Origin: Nakamurella flava
GTDB lineage: Bacteria; Actinomycetota; Actinomycetes; Mycobacteriales; Nakamurellaceae
Length of the DNA stretch: 64,000 bases
Direction: 5' to 3'
Assembly: GCF_005298075.1 (NCBI RefSeq)
Contig: NZ_SZZH01000005.1
Location: forward strand, 142,709-206,708
The notes beneath the pieces were generated by a model, which had not been told where the DNA came from, ran no database searches, and saw nothing but the letters and a program-made list of their open reading frames with translations. Of this stretch, positions 50,828 to 59,743 are shown one piece after another. Each line of letters starts with the position of its first letter. Position 1 is the stretch's first letter. The position numbers and the translations under genes were made by a program.

Positions 50828-51655
50828 TCAGGCCCGCAGGCGGACGGTGTTGCGCAGCGTGCCGATGCCGTCGATCTCGGTCTCCAGGACGTCGCCGTCG
50901 GCCAGGAAGCGGGGCGGCGTGCGGGTCATCCCGACCCCGCCGGGGGTGCCGGTGAGGACCAGGTCGCCGGGGCGCAGCACGGTGAACGTGGAGACGTAGG
51001 CCAGCAGCTCGGCCGCATCGAAGACGAGGGTCGCCGTGCTGTCGCGCTGGACCTCCTCGCCGTTGATCCGACAGGAGATGGCCAGGCCGGCGGTGGGGTC
51101 GACCTCGTCGGGGGTGACGACGACCGGCCCGACGGGCGTGGTCGCGTCCCACGCCTTGCCCTGCAGCCACTGCAGGGTGCGGCGCTGCCAGTCCCGGGCC
51201 GAGAGATCGTTCGCGACGGTCCACCCGCCGATGCCGGCGGCCGCGGTGGCCCGGTCGGCCCGGTGCAGGGTGCGCCCGACGACGACGGCCAGCTCGGCCT
51301 CCCAGTCCCACTCGGCCGACGGGTCAAGGTGCAAGTCGTCGGTGGGGCCGGTGAGGGTGTCGGCGAACTTGGCGAACAGAGTGGGGAAGCGGGGCAGCTC
51401 CCGGCCGGTCTCGGCGATGTGCTCGCCGTAGTTCAGTCCACAGCACAGGATCTTGCCCGGGCGGGGCAGCGGGAGGACGGGCACGGCGTCGGGCACGACG
51501 ACACCCGCCTGCCCGGCCACTGCGGCCGGGTCGAGCGCCTCGCCGGCTCCGGCGAACAGCGCGGACAGATCGGGTGCGGGCAGGGCCCGCCAGTCGGTGC
51601 CGTCTAGCACCGCGGCAGTGGTTCCGGTGGAACCCATGACGGTTGCCAATCGCAC
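50828..51655 (-). CDS. Fumarylacetoacetate hydrolase family protein
   Basis: A 275-residue FAH-fold enzyme. KILCCGLNYGEHIAETG, FAKFADTLTGPTDDL, EWDWEAELAVVVGR and NDLSARDWQ form the metal-binding and catalytic parts; VLTGTPGGVGM is the usual C-terminal signature. Members split or decarboxylate beta-diketo acids from ring cleavage (fumarylpyruvate, oxohexenedioate). AAGGAGG lies six bases before the GTG at 51655. It is the first gene of the leftward aromatic operon. Confidence 0.88.
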   Translation of the reverse strand: MRLATVMGSTGTTAAVLDGTDWRALPAPDLSALFAGAGEALDPAAVAGQAGVVVPDAVPVLPLPRPGKILCCGLNYGEHIAETGRELPRFPTLFAKFADTLTGPTDDLHLDPSAEWDWEAELAVVVGRTLHRADRATAAAGIGGWTVANDLSARDWQRRTLQWLQGKAWDATTPVGPVVVTPDEVDPTAGLAISCRINGEEVQRDSTATLVFDAAELLAYVSTFTVLRPGDLVLTGTPGGVGMTRTPPRFLADGDVLETEIDGIGTLRNTVRLRA

Positions 51656-51702
51656 GGTGGGCCTCCTTCGCTGACGTATTTCAGTTTTCGCACGATCGTT
51701 GC

Positions 51703-51729
51703 CACGGTGTCAATACCGTTGTTACCGTG
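51703..51729. promoter_or_regulatory. Operator/promoter between FAH and RidA genes
   Basis: Inverted repeat CACGGT (51703-51708) and ACCGTG (51724-51729), with an inner ACGGT-N6-ACCGT (51704-51719). It overlaps a rightward promoter TTGCCA-N18-TACCGT (51699-51728) and a leftward TTGACA (51708-51713), so one protein could control both operons. PaaX or the nearby AraC regulator are candidates. Confidence 0.5.
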
Positions 51730-51769
51730 CTGGCGTCCGAGCCGACCGATCAATCCACAAGGAGTCGCC

Positions 51770-52195
51770 GTGTCCCTCACCCCGGTGCCCGTCAACCCGG
51801 CGTCGCTGGCCAAGCCCAGCGGGTACTCGCACGGCACGCTGGCCGGCAACACGCTCTACCTCGGCGGACAGACCGCCCTCGATGCGCGGATGCGGATCGT
51901 CGAAGGGGGCATCGTCGAGCAGTTCCGTCAGGCGTTCGGGAACGTCCTGGCCACGCTGCGCGAAGCCGGCGGCCAGCCGTCCGACCTGGTCAGCATCACG
52001 ATCTTCCTCACCGACATCCCCGACTACCAGGCCCACGGCCGTGAGATCGGGCAGGTCTGGCGGGAACTCGCCGGGCCGGTCTATCCGGCGATGGCGGGCA
52101 TCGGTACCACCGGCCTGTGGCAGCCCGATGCGCTCATCGAGATCATGGGCGTGGCCGTCATCCCGGAGGAACGAGTGGTCCGCCCGACTCCGTAG
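51770..52195 (+). CDS. RidA family protein (enamine/imine deaminase-like)
   Basis: A 141-residue YjgF/YER057c/UK114-fold protein. Motifs: GYSHGTLAGNTLYLGGQTALD, AFGNVLATLREAGGQPSDLV and WQPDALIEIMGVAVIP. The usual RidA catalytic Arg region (xxRxxVxVxxLP) reads ALIEIMGVAVIP, so activity on imines is not certain. AAGGAG five bases before the GTG at 51770 fixes the start. Divergent from the aromatic operon; an amino-cyclohexene product of anthraniloyl-CoA reduction would be an enamine, a fitting substrate. Confidence 0.82.
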   Translation: MSLTPVPVNPASLAKPSGYSHGTLAGNTLYLGGQTALDARMRIVEGGIVEQFRQAFGNVLATLREAGGQPSDLVSITIFLTDIPDYQAHGREIGQVWRELAGPVYPAMAGIGTTGLWQPDALIEIMGVAVIPEERVVRPTP

Positions 52196-52227
52196 AGTGT
52201 TTCGTCGAGATGACGACCGTCCCATGG

Positions 52228-52256
52228 TTGACATGGCCACGGGCGCGTGGACGATA
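52228..52256 (+). promoter_or_regulatory. Possible promoter of the AraC gene
   Basis: TTGACA at 52228-52233 and ACGATA at 52251-52256 with a 17-base spacer, 31 bases before the ATG. Confidence 0.4.
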
Positions 52257-52287
52257 GGGACACCGCCCACACCCCGGGAGCCCCCTG

Positions 52288-53247
52288 ATGTCCACGACAC
52301 TGCTGTCCCGGCACCGCCGGGTCGCGACGACGCGGCTCGACGAGGCGCGCGGCACGATCGGTGCGTCGTTCTGTCCCCACCAGCTGGCGCTGACCCAGCG
52401 AGGCGGCCGGCTCGACATGGTGCACAACGCCGCCGCCATCGGCCGGGACGTCACCCTGAACTACCTGCGCTACGGCGACGAGGTACGGATCGTCCCCGGA
52501 CGCTTCCACTCCTTCTATCTCGTGCAGGTGCCGCTGGCCGGACGGGCGCGGGTCCGGGTCGGCGACCGCATCGTCGCCTCCGACTCCACCCGCGCCTCCC
52601 TGGGATCACCCACCGAGCCGGTCGACATGGTCTGGGGCGACGGGTGCGAGCAGCTGCTCGTCCACATCCGACGGGAAGCCGTGCAGGCCCTCGCCGGCGG
52701 TCCGGACGCCCCGCCGGTGGTCTTCGACCCCGTCGTCGACCTGTGCTCGCCCGGAATGCGGTCCTGGCTGCGCCTGGTGCACCTCGCCGTGGACGACATC
52801 GAGGCCGGCGGCGCGCTGGTCGGGTCCGAACTGGCCGCCACCCATCTCGAGCAGAGCCTCATCGCCGCACTGCTCGCCGCCCAGCCGAACACCACCTCCG
52901 CCGACGCCCCCGCCACCACCATCGGATCGCGCGCCGTGCGGCTGGTCGTCGCCGCCGTCCAGGCGCAGCCCGAGAAAGCTTGGCGACTCACCGATCTCGC
53001 TCAGGTCGCCGGGGTCTCAGCCCGGTCGCTGCAGGAGGCGTTCCAGCGCCACCTGCAGATCACGCCGCTGGAGTACGTGCGCCGGACCCGGCTCGAACGA
53101 GCCCGCCGGGACCTGCTGGACGCCGACCCCTCGGGCACCTCCGTCACCGACATCGCCGCTCGCTGGGGCTTTTTCCACCTGGGGCGCTTCTCGCAGGTCT
53201 ACCGGGCGACGTTCCACGAGCTGCCCTCGCAGACCCTCGCCAGCTGA
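52288..53247 (+). CDS. AraC-family transcriptional regulator
   Basis: A 319-residue regulator with an AraC-binding-like N-terminal domain (LNYLRYGDEVRIVPG, FYLVQVPLAGRARV) and a C-terminal DNA-binding domain (WRLTDLAQVAGVSARSLQEAF; TSVTDIAARWGFFHLGRFSQVY, ending ELPSQTLA). Paralogous to the protein at 33638-34600, including the HNA...LNYL and PSQTL segments. It follows RidA and probably activates the aromatic cluster. Confidence 0.88.
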   Translation: MSTTLLSRHRRVATTRLDEARGTIGASFCPHQLALTQRGGRLDMVHNAAAIGRDVTLNYLRYGDEVRIVPGRFHSFYLVQVPLAGRARVRVGDRIVASDSTRASLGSPTEPVDMVWGDGCEQLLVHIRREAVQALAGGPDAPPVVFDPVVDLCSPGMRSWLRLVHLAVDDIEAGGALVGSELAATHLEQSLIAALLAAQPNTTSADAPATTIGSRAVRLVVAAVQAQPEKAWRLTDLAQVAGVSARSLQEAFQRHLQITPLEYVRRTRLERARRDLLDADPSGTSVTDIAARWGFFHLGRFSQVYRATFHELPSQTLAS

Positions 53248-53269
53248 CCGGCCTCTCTCCCGGTCGGTA

Positions 53270-53307
53270 AAGAATGCCGCATCCGCAGGGGTGGTAGCGG
53301 CGTTCTT
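53270..53307. terminator. Bidirectional terminator between AraC and polymerase genes
   Basis: 11-nt arms AAGAATGCCGC (53270-53280) and GCGGCGTTCTT (53297-53307), one mismatch, flanked by A and T. A smaller hairpin (GACCGG/CCGGTC, 53246-53265) sits just before it. Confidence 0.7.
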
Positions 53308-53330
53308 GACCGACCCGCAGTGGTGGGCGG

Positions 53331-55016
53331 TCAGGTCTTGTCGGCGTAGCTGTCGACGACGGCGGGATCGACGGGGATCCGCACCCCGGTCCCCGGGAAG
53401 ACGAGCGCGCTGGCCGAGTCCGCCGCCGCGGTCACCGCGGCCGCCGCGTCCGCGGCCCCGGACTCCGGGACGTGCAGCACGATCTCGTCGTGCTGGAACA
53501 GCACCACCGCGGTCGGGCCGAGCGCCTGCCGCACCTGGGCCAACCAGACCGACGCCCAGTCGGCCGCCGATGCCTGGATGACGAAGTTCCGGGTGAACCG
53601 CGAGCGGTCGGCCGTCAGGCGGTCGGCGCGGGACCGTTCGGCGGCGGTCGCGTCCGGCTGGGTGCCGATCTCGACCGTGGACCGCCAGGACGGCGACGGC
53701 GGTGGGCAGGCCCGACCCAACACCGACGTGACGGTGCCGCCGCGCGCCCCCTCGTCGGCTGCCCGCTGCAGATGCCCCATGGCCTGCGGATAGAGCCGGC
53801 GCAGCGTGGGCAGCAGCCGTCCGGACTCCCCCGTCGTCGCCCCGTACATCGCCCCCAGCAGCGACAGCTTGGCCCGGGCGCGGTCGCCCCCGAAACCGTC
53901 GGCGGCCAGCGCGTCGTAGAGGTCGGCCGCCGCGGCCCGCTCCCGCAGGCCGGTGTCCCCCGACACCGCGGCCAGCACCCGGGGCTCGGCCTGCGCGGCG
54001 TCGGCCACGATCAACCGGTGGCCCGGATCAGCGACCACGGCCCGGCGCAGCGCGCGCGGGATCTGCAGGGCGCCCCCGCCGCGACTGGCCCACCGGCCGG
54101 AGACCACTCCGCCGGGCACGTACTCCGGACGGAAGCGCCCGTCCCGCACCCAGGTGTCGAGCCAGTCCCAGCCGTTGGCCGTGAACAGCCGGGCCCGTTC
54201 CTTGTAGTCGAGCAGCAGCGGGACGACCGGATGCGGGATCTCCCGCAGGATCGATGATCTTGTCGACTCGACGGCGTAACCGACCCGGGACAGCGCAGAC
54301 CGGAGCTCCAGCGGGGAGTCGGGATTGACCGGGAATCCGAACGCCTCGCCGATGGCGGTGACCAGGGCCGCCAGGCGTGGCGGCCGCTGCCCGAAGCCCG
54401 GTCGGGCGCCCAGCACCTCGTCCAGCAGCTCCCGGTGCCGGTCGGCCCGCCAGGGCAGGCCGGCCGCCGTCATCTCCACCGCGGACAGGCCGGCACTGGA
54501 TTCGGCGGCGACCAGCAGTCGCAGCGCACCGTCACCCGCGGTGTGCGCGAGCTGGTCGACCAGTTGCCGACGGGCGTCGTCCGGCCCGCCGATGCCGGCC
54601 GGGGGCCTGTCCGCTCCGGACCCGGCGGCGGCGCGGCGGCGCGGCGGCCGCGGACCGGGGACGGCGTCGAACAGGCCCGGGCCGTCATCCAGCGGCGGCA
54701 GCGCCGGGGCCGGGTCCGGTACGGCGGTGACATCGCCCGCGCGGGCGCGCAGGATCCGGTCGGTCGCCGCCAGGTCGTGGGCGCGGCTGAGCGATACCCC
54801 GGCTCGCCATAGGGGCGGGTAGTCGGCGCTCAGATCGCGGCAGACCCAGCGGGCCCGGGAGGTGTCGAGGTCCCGCAGTTCCGCCGTACCGACCGATCGG
54901 GCCGAGCTCAGCGGGTCGCCCCGGGCATCGAGGTCCTGGACGCGCCAGTGATCGCCGGCCCCGGTCTGGGCGGTGGCGAGCAGCAGGCGGTGAACCGGGG
55001 TGGGCTCGGCGGACAG
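53331..55016 (-). CDS. Bifunctional 3'-5' exonuclease/DNA polymerase (family A, actinobacterial type)
   Basis: The polymerase part is clear: [20 protein letters not shown], the motif-A region [19 protein letters not shown], the O-helix-like [16 protein letters not shown] and motif [13 protein letters not shown]. The same frame continues upstream without a stop to 55022, encoding the expected N-terminal exonuclease-like part ([21 protein letters not shown]) and giving ~561 residues, the normal family length. No ATG, GTG or TTG exists there; the CTG at 55016 is the most plausible start, the first standard one being GTG at 54481, which would cut off the first domain. The gene follows a small ORF by six bases. 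Confidence 0.8.
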   Translation of the reverse strand: MSAEPTPVHRLLLATAQTGAGDHWRVQDLDARGDPLSSARSVGTAELRDLDTSRARWVCRDLSADYPPLWRAGVSLSRAHDLAATDRILRARAGDVTAVPDPAPALPPLDDGPGLFDAVPGPRPPRRRAAAGSGADRPPAGIGGPDDARRQLVDQLAHTAGDGALRLLVAAESSAGLSAVEMTAAGLPWRADRHRELLDEVLGARPGFGQRPPRLAALVTAIGEAFGFPVNPDSPLELRSALSRVGYAVESTRSSILREIPHPVVPLLLDYKERARLFTANGWDWLDTWVRDGRFRPEYVPGGVVSGRWASRGGGALQIPRALRRAVVADPGHRLIVADAAQAEPRVLAAVSGDTGLRERAAAADLYDALAADGFGGDRARAKLSLLGAMYGATTGESGRLLPTLRRLYPQAMGHLQRAADEGARGGTVTSVLGRACPPPSPSWRSTVEIGTQPDATAAERSRADRLTADRSRFTRNFVIQASAADWASVWLAQVRQALGPTAVVLFQHDEIVLHVPESGAADAAAAVTAAADSASALVFPGTGVRIPVDPAVVDSYADKT

Positions 55017-55022
55017 CGGACG

Positions 55023-55304
55023 TCAGCCCCCGTCGGGCCGCAGCGAACGGCGGATCGCGGCCAGTCGCTCCGCGGCGGCCTTCTCCCGGTCGGCGGCCTG
55101 CTCGGCGGCCGTCCGGGCCTCCTCGCCCTGGGCGGCCAGTTCGGTGCCGCCCTCGGCCCGGGCCAGCCGGCCCTCGATCCGGTCCCGGACGAAGTCCAGG
55201 TTGGGCACGCCGCTGTCGGTGTAGTCCGTCGGCGGAGGGGGCGGCAGGGTCAGTCCGTCGTCGGAGTGGTCGGCGGGACCGCCGGGCGTGCTGCTGTCGC
55301 TCAT
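55023..55304 (-). CDS. Small charged hypothetical protein
   Basis: 93 residues: a flexible acidic/proline N-terminus (~1-27), then [20 protein letters not shown] and a long Ala/Glu/Arg helix, probably a coiled coil, ending [17 protein letters not shown] precedes the ATG at 55304. Not recognised as a named family. It is tightly linked to the exonuclease/polymerase gene downstream and may be co-translated with it. Confidence 0.7.
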   Translation of the reverse strand: MSDSSTPGGPADHSDDGLTLPPPPPTDYTDSGVPNLDFVRDRIEGRLARAEGGTELAAQGEEARTAAEQAADREKAAAERLAAIRRSLRPDGG

Positions 55305-55446
55305 CGTTCCTCCCCCAGGGTGGGCGCCGATCGGGCGGGCTGGCCGCCGGTCGCACCCGGTGTGCCGCCACCGTACGACGCCCCCTGGATCGCTGTCGGG
55401 TGGACGCGACCCGATCGGGGACGGAAGCCGGGAGACCTTGCCTAAG

Positions 55447-55460
55447 TTACTGGCGAGTAA
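55447..55460 (+). promoter_or_regulatory. Palindromic operator within the fadE promoter
   Basis: TTACTGGCGAGTAA has perfect TTACT/AGTAA half-sites. It lies exactly in the 17-base spacer of a promoter TTGCCT (55438-55443) and TAACCT (55461-55466), so a bound protein would exclude RNA polymerase. It matches the palindrome at 13485-13498 before the EtfD-like gene. Confidence 0.7.
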
Positions 55461-55597
55461 TAACCTGGGTTCACATTCGGACGTGCCGGAATTGTCCCGT
55501 CGGATGCCGCCCCGTTCGCCCTGTGGTCCCCCCGACCCCGGAGCCGACGCCTCGGCACCGACGGGGGCTCGGCGAACGGACAGACGAGGAGCCGGCC

Positions 55598-57469
55598 ATG
55601 GGTCACTACCGTTCCAATCTCCGCGACATCGAATTCACGCTGTTCGAGGTGCTGGGCGCGGACGCGAGCATGGGCCGCGGCCCGTTCGCCGAGATGGATG
55701 CCGACACCGCCCGCACCGTGTTGAGCGAACTGGAGACGGTGGCCAGTGGGCCGGTCGCCGCCTCGTTCGCCGACGCCGACCGCAACCCGCCGGTCTACGA
55801 CCCGCAGACCTTCAGCGTCACGCTCCCCGAGTCGTTCAAGAAGTCCTACCGCGCCGTCGTGGACGGGGAATGGTGGCGGCTCGAGCTGCCCAGCGAGCTG
55901 GGCGGTTTCGGGGCCAGCCCGAGCCTGCGGTGGGCGGCCGCCGAACTCGTGCTCGGCGCCAACCCGGCCTTGTTCATGTACTCCGGCGGCCCCAACTTCG
56001 CCGCCGTCGTCCACCGCAACGGGACCCCGCTGCAGCAGCAGATGGCGCAGACCACCATCGACCACCAGTGGGGGTCGACCATGGTCCTCACCGAGCCGGA
56101 CGCCGGCAGCGATGTCGGCGCCGGCCGGACCCGGGCCATCCGTCAGACCGACGGCACCTGGCACCTGGAGGGGGTCAAGCGGTTCATCACCTCCGCCGAG
56201 TCCGACGTGGTCGACAACATCATCCATCTGGTGCTGGCCCGCCCGGAGGGCGAGGGCGTCCAGAACCGGCCCGGCACCAAGGGTCTCAGCCTGTTCATCG
56301 TGCCGAAGTTCCTGTTCGACCCGGCCACCGGCGAGCTCGGCGACCGTAACGGCGTCTTCGTCACCGGCATCGAACACAAGATGGGCCTGAAGGTCTCGAC
56401 GACCTGCGAGCTCAGCTTCGGGGTGAACGGCACCCCCGCTGTCGGCTATCTGCTGGGCGAGGAGCACAACGGCATCGCCCAGATGTTCCAGATCATCGAG
56501 TACGCCCGGATGATGGTCGGCACCAAGGCGATCGCCACCCTGTCCACCGGTTACCTCAACGCCCTGGAGTACGCCAAGCAGCGTGTCCAGGGTGCCGACA
56601 TGACCCGGATGACCGACAAGACCGCGCCCCGTGTCGAGATCATCCGCCACCCGGACGTCCGCCGGATGCTGATGAAGCAGAAGGCGTATGCGGAGGGGCT
56701 GCGGGCCGTCTACCTGTACACCGCGAGCTGGCAGGACCGCATCGCGCTGGCGGAGGCCGGTGCCGAGGGCGCCGAGCACGTCGACCTGTCCGTCGCCGCA
56801 CACGTCAACGACCTGCTGCTGCCCATCGTCAAGGGCGTCGGGTCCGAACGGGCCTACGAGAACCTGGCCCTGTCGCTGCAGACCCTGGGCGGGTCCGGCT
56901 ACACCCAGGACTACCCCATCGAGCAGTACATCCGGGACGCCAAGATCGACACCCTCTACGAGGGCACGACGGCCATCCAGGCGCAGGACTTCTTCTTCCG
57001 CAAGATCGTCCGCGACCAGGGCGCCGCGCTGGGGGTGGTCGCCGGCGAGATCGGCGCGTTCCTGCAGGCCGGGCTGTCGGAGAACGGCGACGGCCGGCAC
57101 AAGGAGGAGCTCACCCTCCTCCGTACGGCCGCTGAGGACGTGCAGGCCATGGTCGGCACGCTGGTCGGTTTCGCACTGGCCGCCCAGGCCGATCCGCGCT
57201 CGATCTACCGGGTCGGGGAGCACGCCGTGTCCCTGCTGATGAGCGTCGGCGACCTGCTGATCGGCTATCTCCTGCAGCGCCAGGCCACGGTGGCCCAGCA
57301 GGCCCTGGACCGCGGCGAGGCCTCGGCGAAGGACGTCGATTTCTACACCGGCAAGATCGCGGTGGCCCGCTGGTTCGCCCGCAACGTGCTGCCCGAGCTG
57401 ACCGCCCGTCGGGCGATCGTCGAGGCCGCGGACCTGAGCCTGATGGACCTGCCGGACGGGGCGTTCTGA
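55598..57469 (+). CDS. fadE: Acyl-CoA dehydrogenase (FadE5-like)
   Basis: A 623-residue acyl-CoA dehydrogenase of the long type with an extra C-terminal domain, like mycobacterial FadE5. [20 protein letters not shown] is the FAD/substrate motif, [10 protein letters not shown] and [16 protein letters not shown] follow, and the catalytic Glu is in [14 protein letters not shown]. It introduces the 2,3-double bond in broad-range fatty acyl-CoAs and passes electrons to ETF. GAGGAG before the ATG at 55598 fixes the start. The upstream operator is shared with the EtfD-like gene. Confidence 0.93.
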   Translation: MGHYRSNLRDIEFTLFEVLGADASMGRGPFAEMDADTARTVLSELETVASGPVAASFADADRNPPVYDPQTFSVTLPESFKKSYRAVVDGEWWRLELPSELGGFGASPSLRWAAAELVLGANPALFMYSGGPNFAAVVHRNGTPLQQQMAQTTIDHQWGSTMVLTEPDAGSDVGAGRTRAIRQTDGTWHLEGVKRFITSAESDVVDNIIHLVLARPEGEGVQNRPGTKGLSLFIVPKFLFDPATGELGDRNGVFVTGIEHKMGLKVSTTCELSFGVNGTPAVGYLLGEEHNGIAQMFQIIEYARMMVGTKAIATLSTGYLNALEYAKQRVQGADMTRMTDKTAPRVEIIRHPDVRRMLMKQKAYAEGLRAVYLYTASWQDRIALAEAGAEGAEHVDLSVAAHVNDLLLPIVKGVGSERAYENLALSLQTLGGSGYTQDYPIEQYIRDAKIDTLYEGTTAIQAQDFFFRKIVRDQGAALGVVAGEIGAFLQAGLSENGDGRHKEELTLLRTAAEDVQAMVGTLVGFALAAQADPRSIYRVGEHAVSLLMSVGDLLIGYLLQRQATVAQQALDRGEASAKDVDFYTGKIAVARWFARNVLPELTARRAIVEAADLSLMDLPDGAF

Positions 57470-57503
57470 CGATCCCGCCCGGCTCGACGGGGATGATCGA
57501 GCC

Positions 57504-58325
57504 GTGTCCACACCCTCCGACGCCCGGCGACGCCGCCCGACGACGAGGACGGACCGGCCCGACCTGCTGGCGGCCGGCGCCACCTCGATCGCCGCGCTCG
57601 ACGTGGCGGTCGCGACCTGCCGGGCCTGCCCCCGGCTGGTGGCCTGGCGCGAGCACGTCGCCCTGGAGGCTCGCCGCGCCTCGTTCCGGCACGAGACGTA
57701 CTGGGGCCGCGCGGTTCCCGGGCTCGGGCCGGACGACGCGCGGGTCCTCGTCGTCGGGCTCGCCCCGGCCGCGCACGGCGCCAACCGCACCGGCCGGATG
57801 TTCACCGGCGACCGCTCGGGCGACGTGCTGTTCGCCGCCCTGCACCGGGCCGGGTTCGCCTCACAGCCGACGTCCGTGCACGCCGGCGACGGCCTGACGC
57901 TGACCGACCTGCGCATCACCGCGCCGGTGCATTGCGCTCCGCCCGACAACGCCCCCACCCCGCAGGAGCGGGCGAACTGCTCGCCGTACCTGGCCCGCGA
58001 ACTGGAGCTGCTGGCGCCGACCGTCCGGGTGGCGATGGTGCTGGGCGGCTTCGGCTGGGTCGCGCTGCTGCGAACCCTGACCGAGCTGGGGTGGACGGTG
58101 CCCCGCCCCCGCCCGAAGTTCGGCCACGGCGCCACCACCACCGTGACCCACCCCGACGGCCGCTCGCTGACGCTGGTCGGCAGCTACCACGTCAGCCAGC
58201 AGAACACCTTCACCGGGCGGCTGACCCCGGCGATGCTCGACGAGGTCCTGACCCAGGTCCGCCGACTGGCCGGACTACCGGTCGGGTCGCCCGCCGCGCT
58301 CGCCGACGCCGACGATCCGCGCTGA
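57504..58325 (+). CDS. Uracil-DNA glycosylase, family 5 (UdgB-type)
   Basis: A 273-residue Fe-S uracil-DNA glycosylase. CRACPRL and later Cys residues (HCAPPDN, NCSPYL) supply the 4Fe-4S ligands; motif A is LVVGLAPAAHGANRTGRMFTG with Ala/His in place of the catalytic Asp or Asn, as in family 5; motif B is GSYHVSQQNTFTGRLT. It removes uracil, hypoxanthine or xanthine from DNA, useful in a high-GC genome prone to cytosine deamination. Start GTG at 57504, 34 bases after fadE. Confidence 0.9.
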   Translation: MSTPSDARRRRPTTRTDRPDLLAAGATSIAALDVAVATCRACPRLVAWREHVALEARRASFRHETYWGRAVPGLGPDDARVLVVGLAPAAHGANRTGRMFTGDRSGDVLFAALHRAGFASQPTSVHAGDGLTLTDLRITAPVHCAPPDNAPTPQERANCSPYLARELELLAPTVRVAMVLGGFGWVALLRTLTELGWTVPRPRPKFGHGATTTVTHPDGRSLTLVGSYHVSQQNTFTGRLTPAMLDEVLTQVRRLAGLPVGSPAALADADDPR

Positions 58326-58390
58326 CGCTGATCTTCATCGCGTCGGAGAGCGATAGTGGAGCTCCGAATGGCACGTTGGTCAGCGTCAGC
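58321..58390. repeat. Long-range inverted repeat at the uracil-DNA glycosylase stop
   Basis: GCTGACGCTGATC (58321-58333) can pair with GGTCAGCGTCAGC (58378-58390) around a 44-base interior holding a small GGAGCTCC palindrome. It covers the stop codon and may act as the terminator for two convergent genes. Confidence 0.45.
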
Positions 58391-58404
58391 TGGGTTCCCC
58401 GGCG

Positions 58405-59646
58405 TCAGCCCTTTTCGGTCGTGGCCGTCTCGACCGCGCGCAGGTGGCGGTAGTCGGGCAGCACGAACTGATCGGCCGGCGGCTGGAAGAGCGTCGTCTC
58501 GAAGCGGCGGAGAGGCCCGGCCGCGGCGACCCGGAACGCCGTCCGGAGGGCGGCCACCCCCAGTCGAGTGCGCGGGTGCATGACGCCAGGGGCGCCCGGC
58601 GGGAGCTTCTGCGCCCTGGTGACGTACGGCCGCATCCGCTCCTCGTAGCGGGCGAGGGCGTCCTGATGGTGCACGTGCGCGGCCAGCTCGCCGGCGAGGA
58701 CGTACGCACCGACCAGGGCCAGGCTCGTGCCCATGCCGCTGACCGGCGAGGCGCACCAGGCGGCATCGCCCAGCAGGGCGACCCGCCCGTCGGACCAGCG
58801 GTCGGCCCGGACCTGGCCCAGATCCTCCAGGTAGAGGTCGTCGACATCGGGCAGGGCGGCGAGGATCCGGTCGCTCTGCCATCCGGCTCCGGCGAACCGT
58901 CGCCGCAGCACATCCTTCTGGGCATCCATCGACCGCAGGTCGGCCGCGACCGGTGCCGACCGGAACGACAGAGTGACCCGTTGACGCCCGACATTGTCCG
59001 GGCGCAGGGTGATCGACCGGCCGCCGGTCGCGTTGTACCAGCGCCACCAGGTGCCGTCCTGGGCATCGGCGGGGACGCGGGGCACCGAGAAGTAGCCGAT
59101 CGACACGCCGAGGCGGCGTTCGTGCACGCCAAAGGCGTCGGCGAGCCGGCCGCGGGTGCGCGAGTTGATGCCCTCGGCGAGCACCACGACGTCGCAGTCG
59201 AGCGTCGTCCCATCGGTCAGCGTGACGCGCGCGGCGCCGTCCGCCGGCTGCTCGATCCGGTCCACCTGGACGCCGAACCGGTAGTCCACGTCGTCGCGGG
59301 TCCGCTCGTGCAGGAGCTCGGCGAACTGCCCCCGCAGGACCTCCCGTTCGGCGGTGGGTCCGTCGGTCTCGCCCGGGGTCTGCGGGAACTCGCCGACCGC
59401 GCGCCCGTCGCAGTCGACGAAACGGGTGCCGATCTCACCGGTTCCGCGGGCGCCGACCTCGTCGTCCAGACCCATCCGGCGCAGGACTTCTCGTGCCGCG
59501 CCGCGGATGTCGATGTTCTGGCCGCCGGTGCGCAGCTCGGCGAACCGCTCGACGACGGTGCAGCGGAATCCGTACCGCACCAGCCACCAGGCGAGCGTGG
59601 GGCCGGCGATGCCGGCGCCGGAGATGAGGACGTGTCGTGGGGTCAT
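58405..59646 (-). CDS. FAD-dependent monooxygenase (PHBH-fold)
   Basis: A 413-residue group-A flavoprotein monooxygenase. HVLISGAGIAGPTLAWWLVR is the FAD motif, CDVVVLAEGINSRTRG the DG-like motif and LLGDAAWCASPVSGMGTSLA the second FAD-binding motif. Relatives (TetX-like, PgaE-like) hydroxylate aromatic or polyketide substrates; some inactivate antibiotics. The ATG at 59646 fits the motif; an upstream ATG would run through the operator. It is divergent from a MarR regulator, a common arrangement for inducible detoxification. Confidence 0.87.
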   Translation of the reverse strand: MTPRHVLISGAGIAGPTLAWWLVRYGFRCTVVERFAELRTGGQNIDIRGAAREVLRRMGLDDEVGARGTGEIGTRFVDCDGRAVGEFPQTPGETDGPTAEREVLRGQFAELLHERTRDDVDYRFGVQVDRIEQPADGAARVTLTDGTTLDCDVVVLAEGINSRTRGRLADAFGVHERRLGVSIGYFSVPRVPADAQDGTWWRWYNATGGRSITLRPDNVGRQRVTLSFRSAPVAADLRSMDAQKDVLRRRFAGAGWQSDRILAALPDVDDLYLEDLGQVRADRWSDGRVALLGDAAWCASPVSGMGTSLALVGAYVLAGELAAHVHHQDALARYEERMRPYVTRAQKLPPGAPGVMHPRTRLGVAALRTAFRVAAAGPLRRFETTLFQPPADQFVLPDYRHLRAVETATTEKG

Positions 59647-59670
59647 GCCGGGAGCGTTCCACCAATTACG

Positions 59671-59713
59671 TTGATAGTCAATGTCATTGATAACCAATGC
59701 TGTTGATTGTCAA
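59671..59713. promoter_or_regulatory. Triple operator for the MarR regulator
   Basis: Three 11-bp sites, TTGATAGTCAA (59671-59681), TTGATAACCAA (59687-59697) and TTGATTGTCAA (59703-59713), each an approximate TTGAN3TCAA palindrome, start exactly 16 bases apart. They fill the divergent region between the monooxygenase and MarR genes. A TACCCT at 59732-59737, six bases from the MarR ATG, suggests a leaderless mRNA. Confidence 0.75.
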
Positions 59714-59743
59714 CGAGTGGGGCCAACCGGTTACCCTCACCGC

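Noticed and set aside
55442..58141. An 899-codon leftward open frame
   Set aside because: Antisense to fadE and the uracil-DNA glycosylase gene, both recognised by catalytic motifs; no domain is visible in it.
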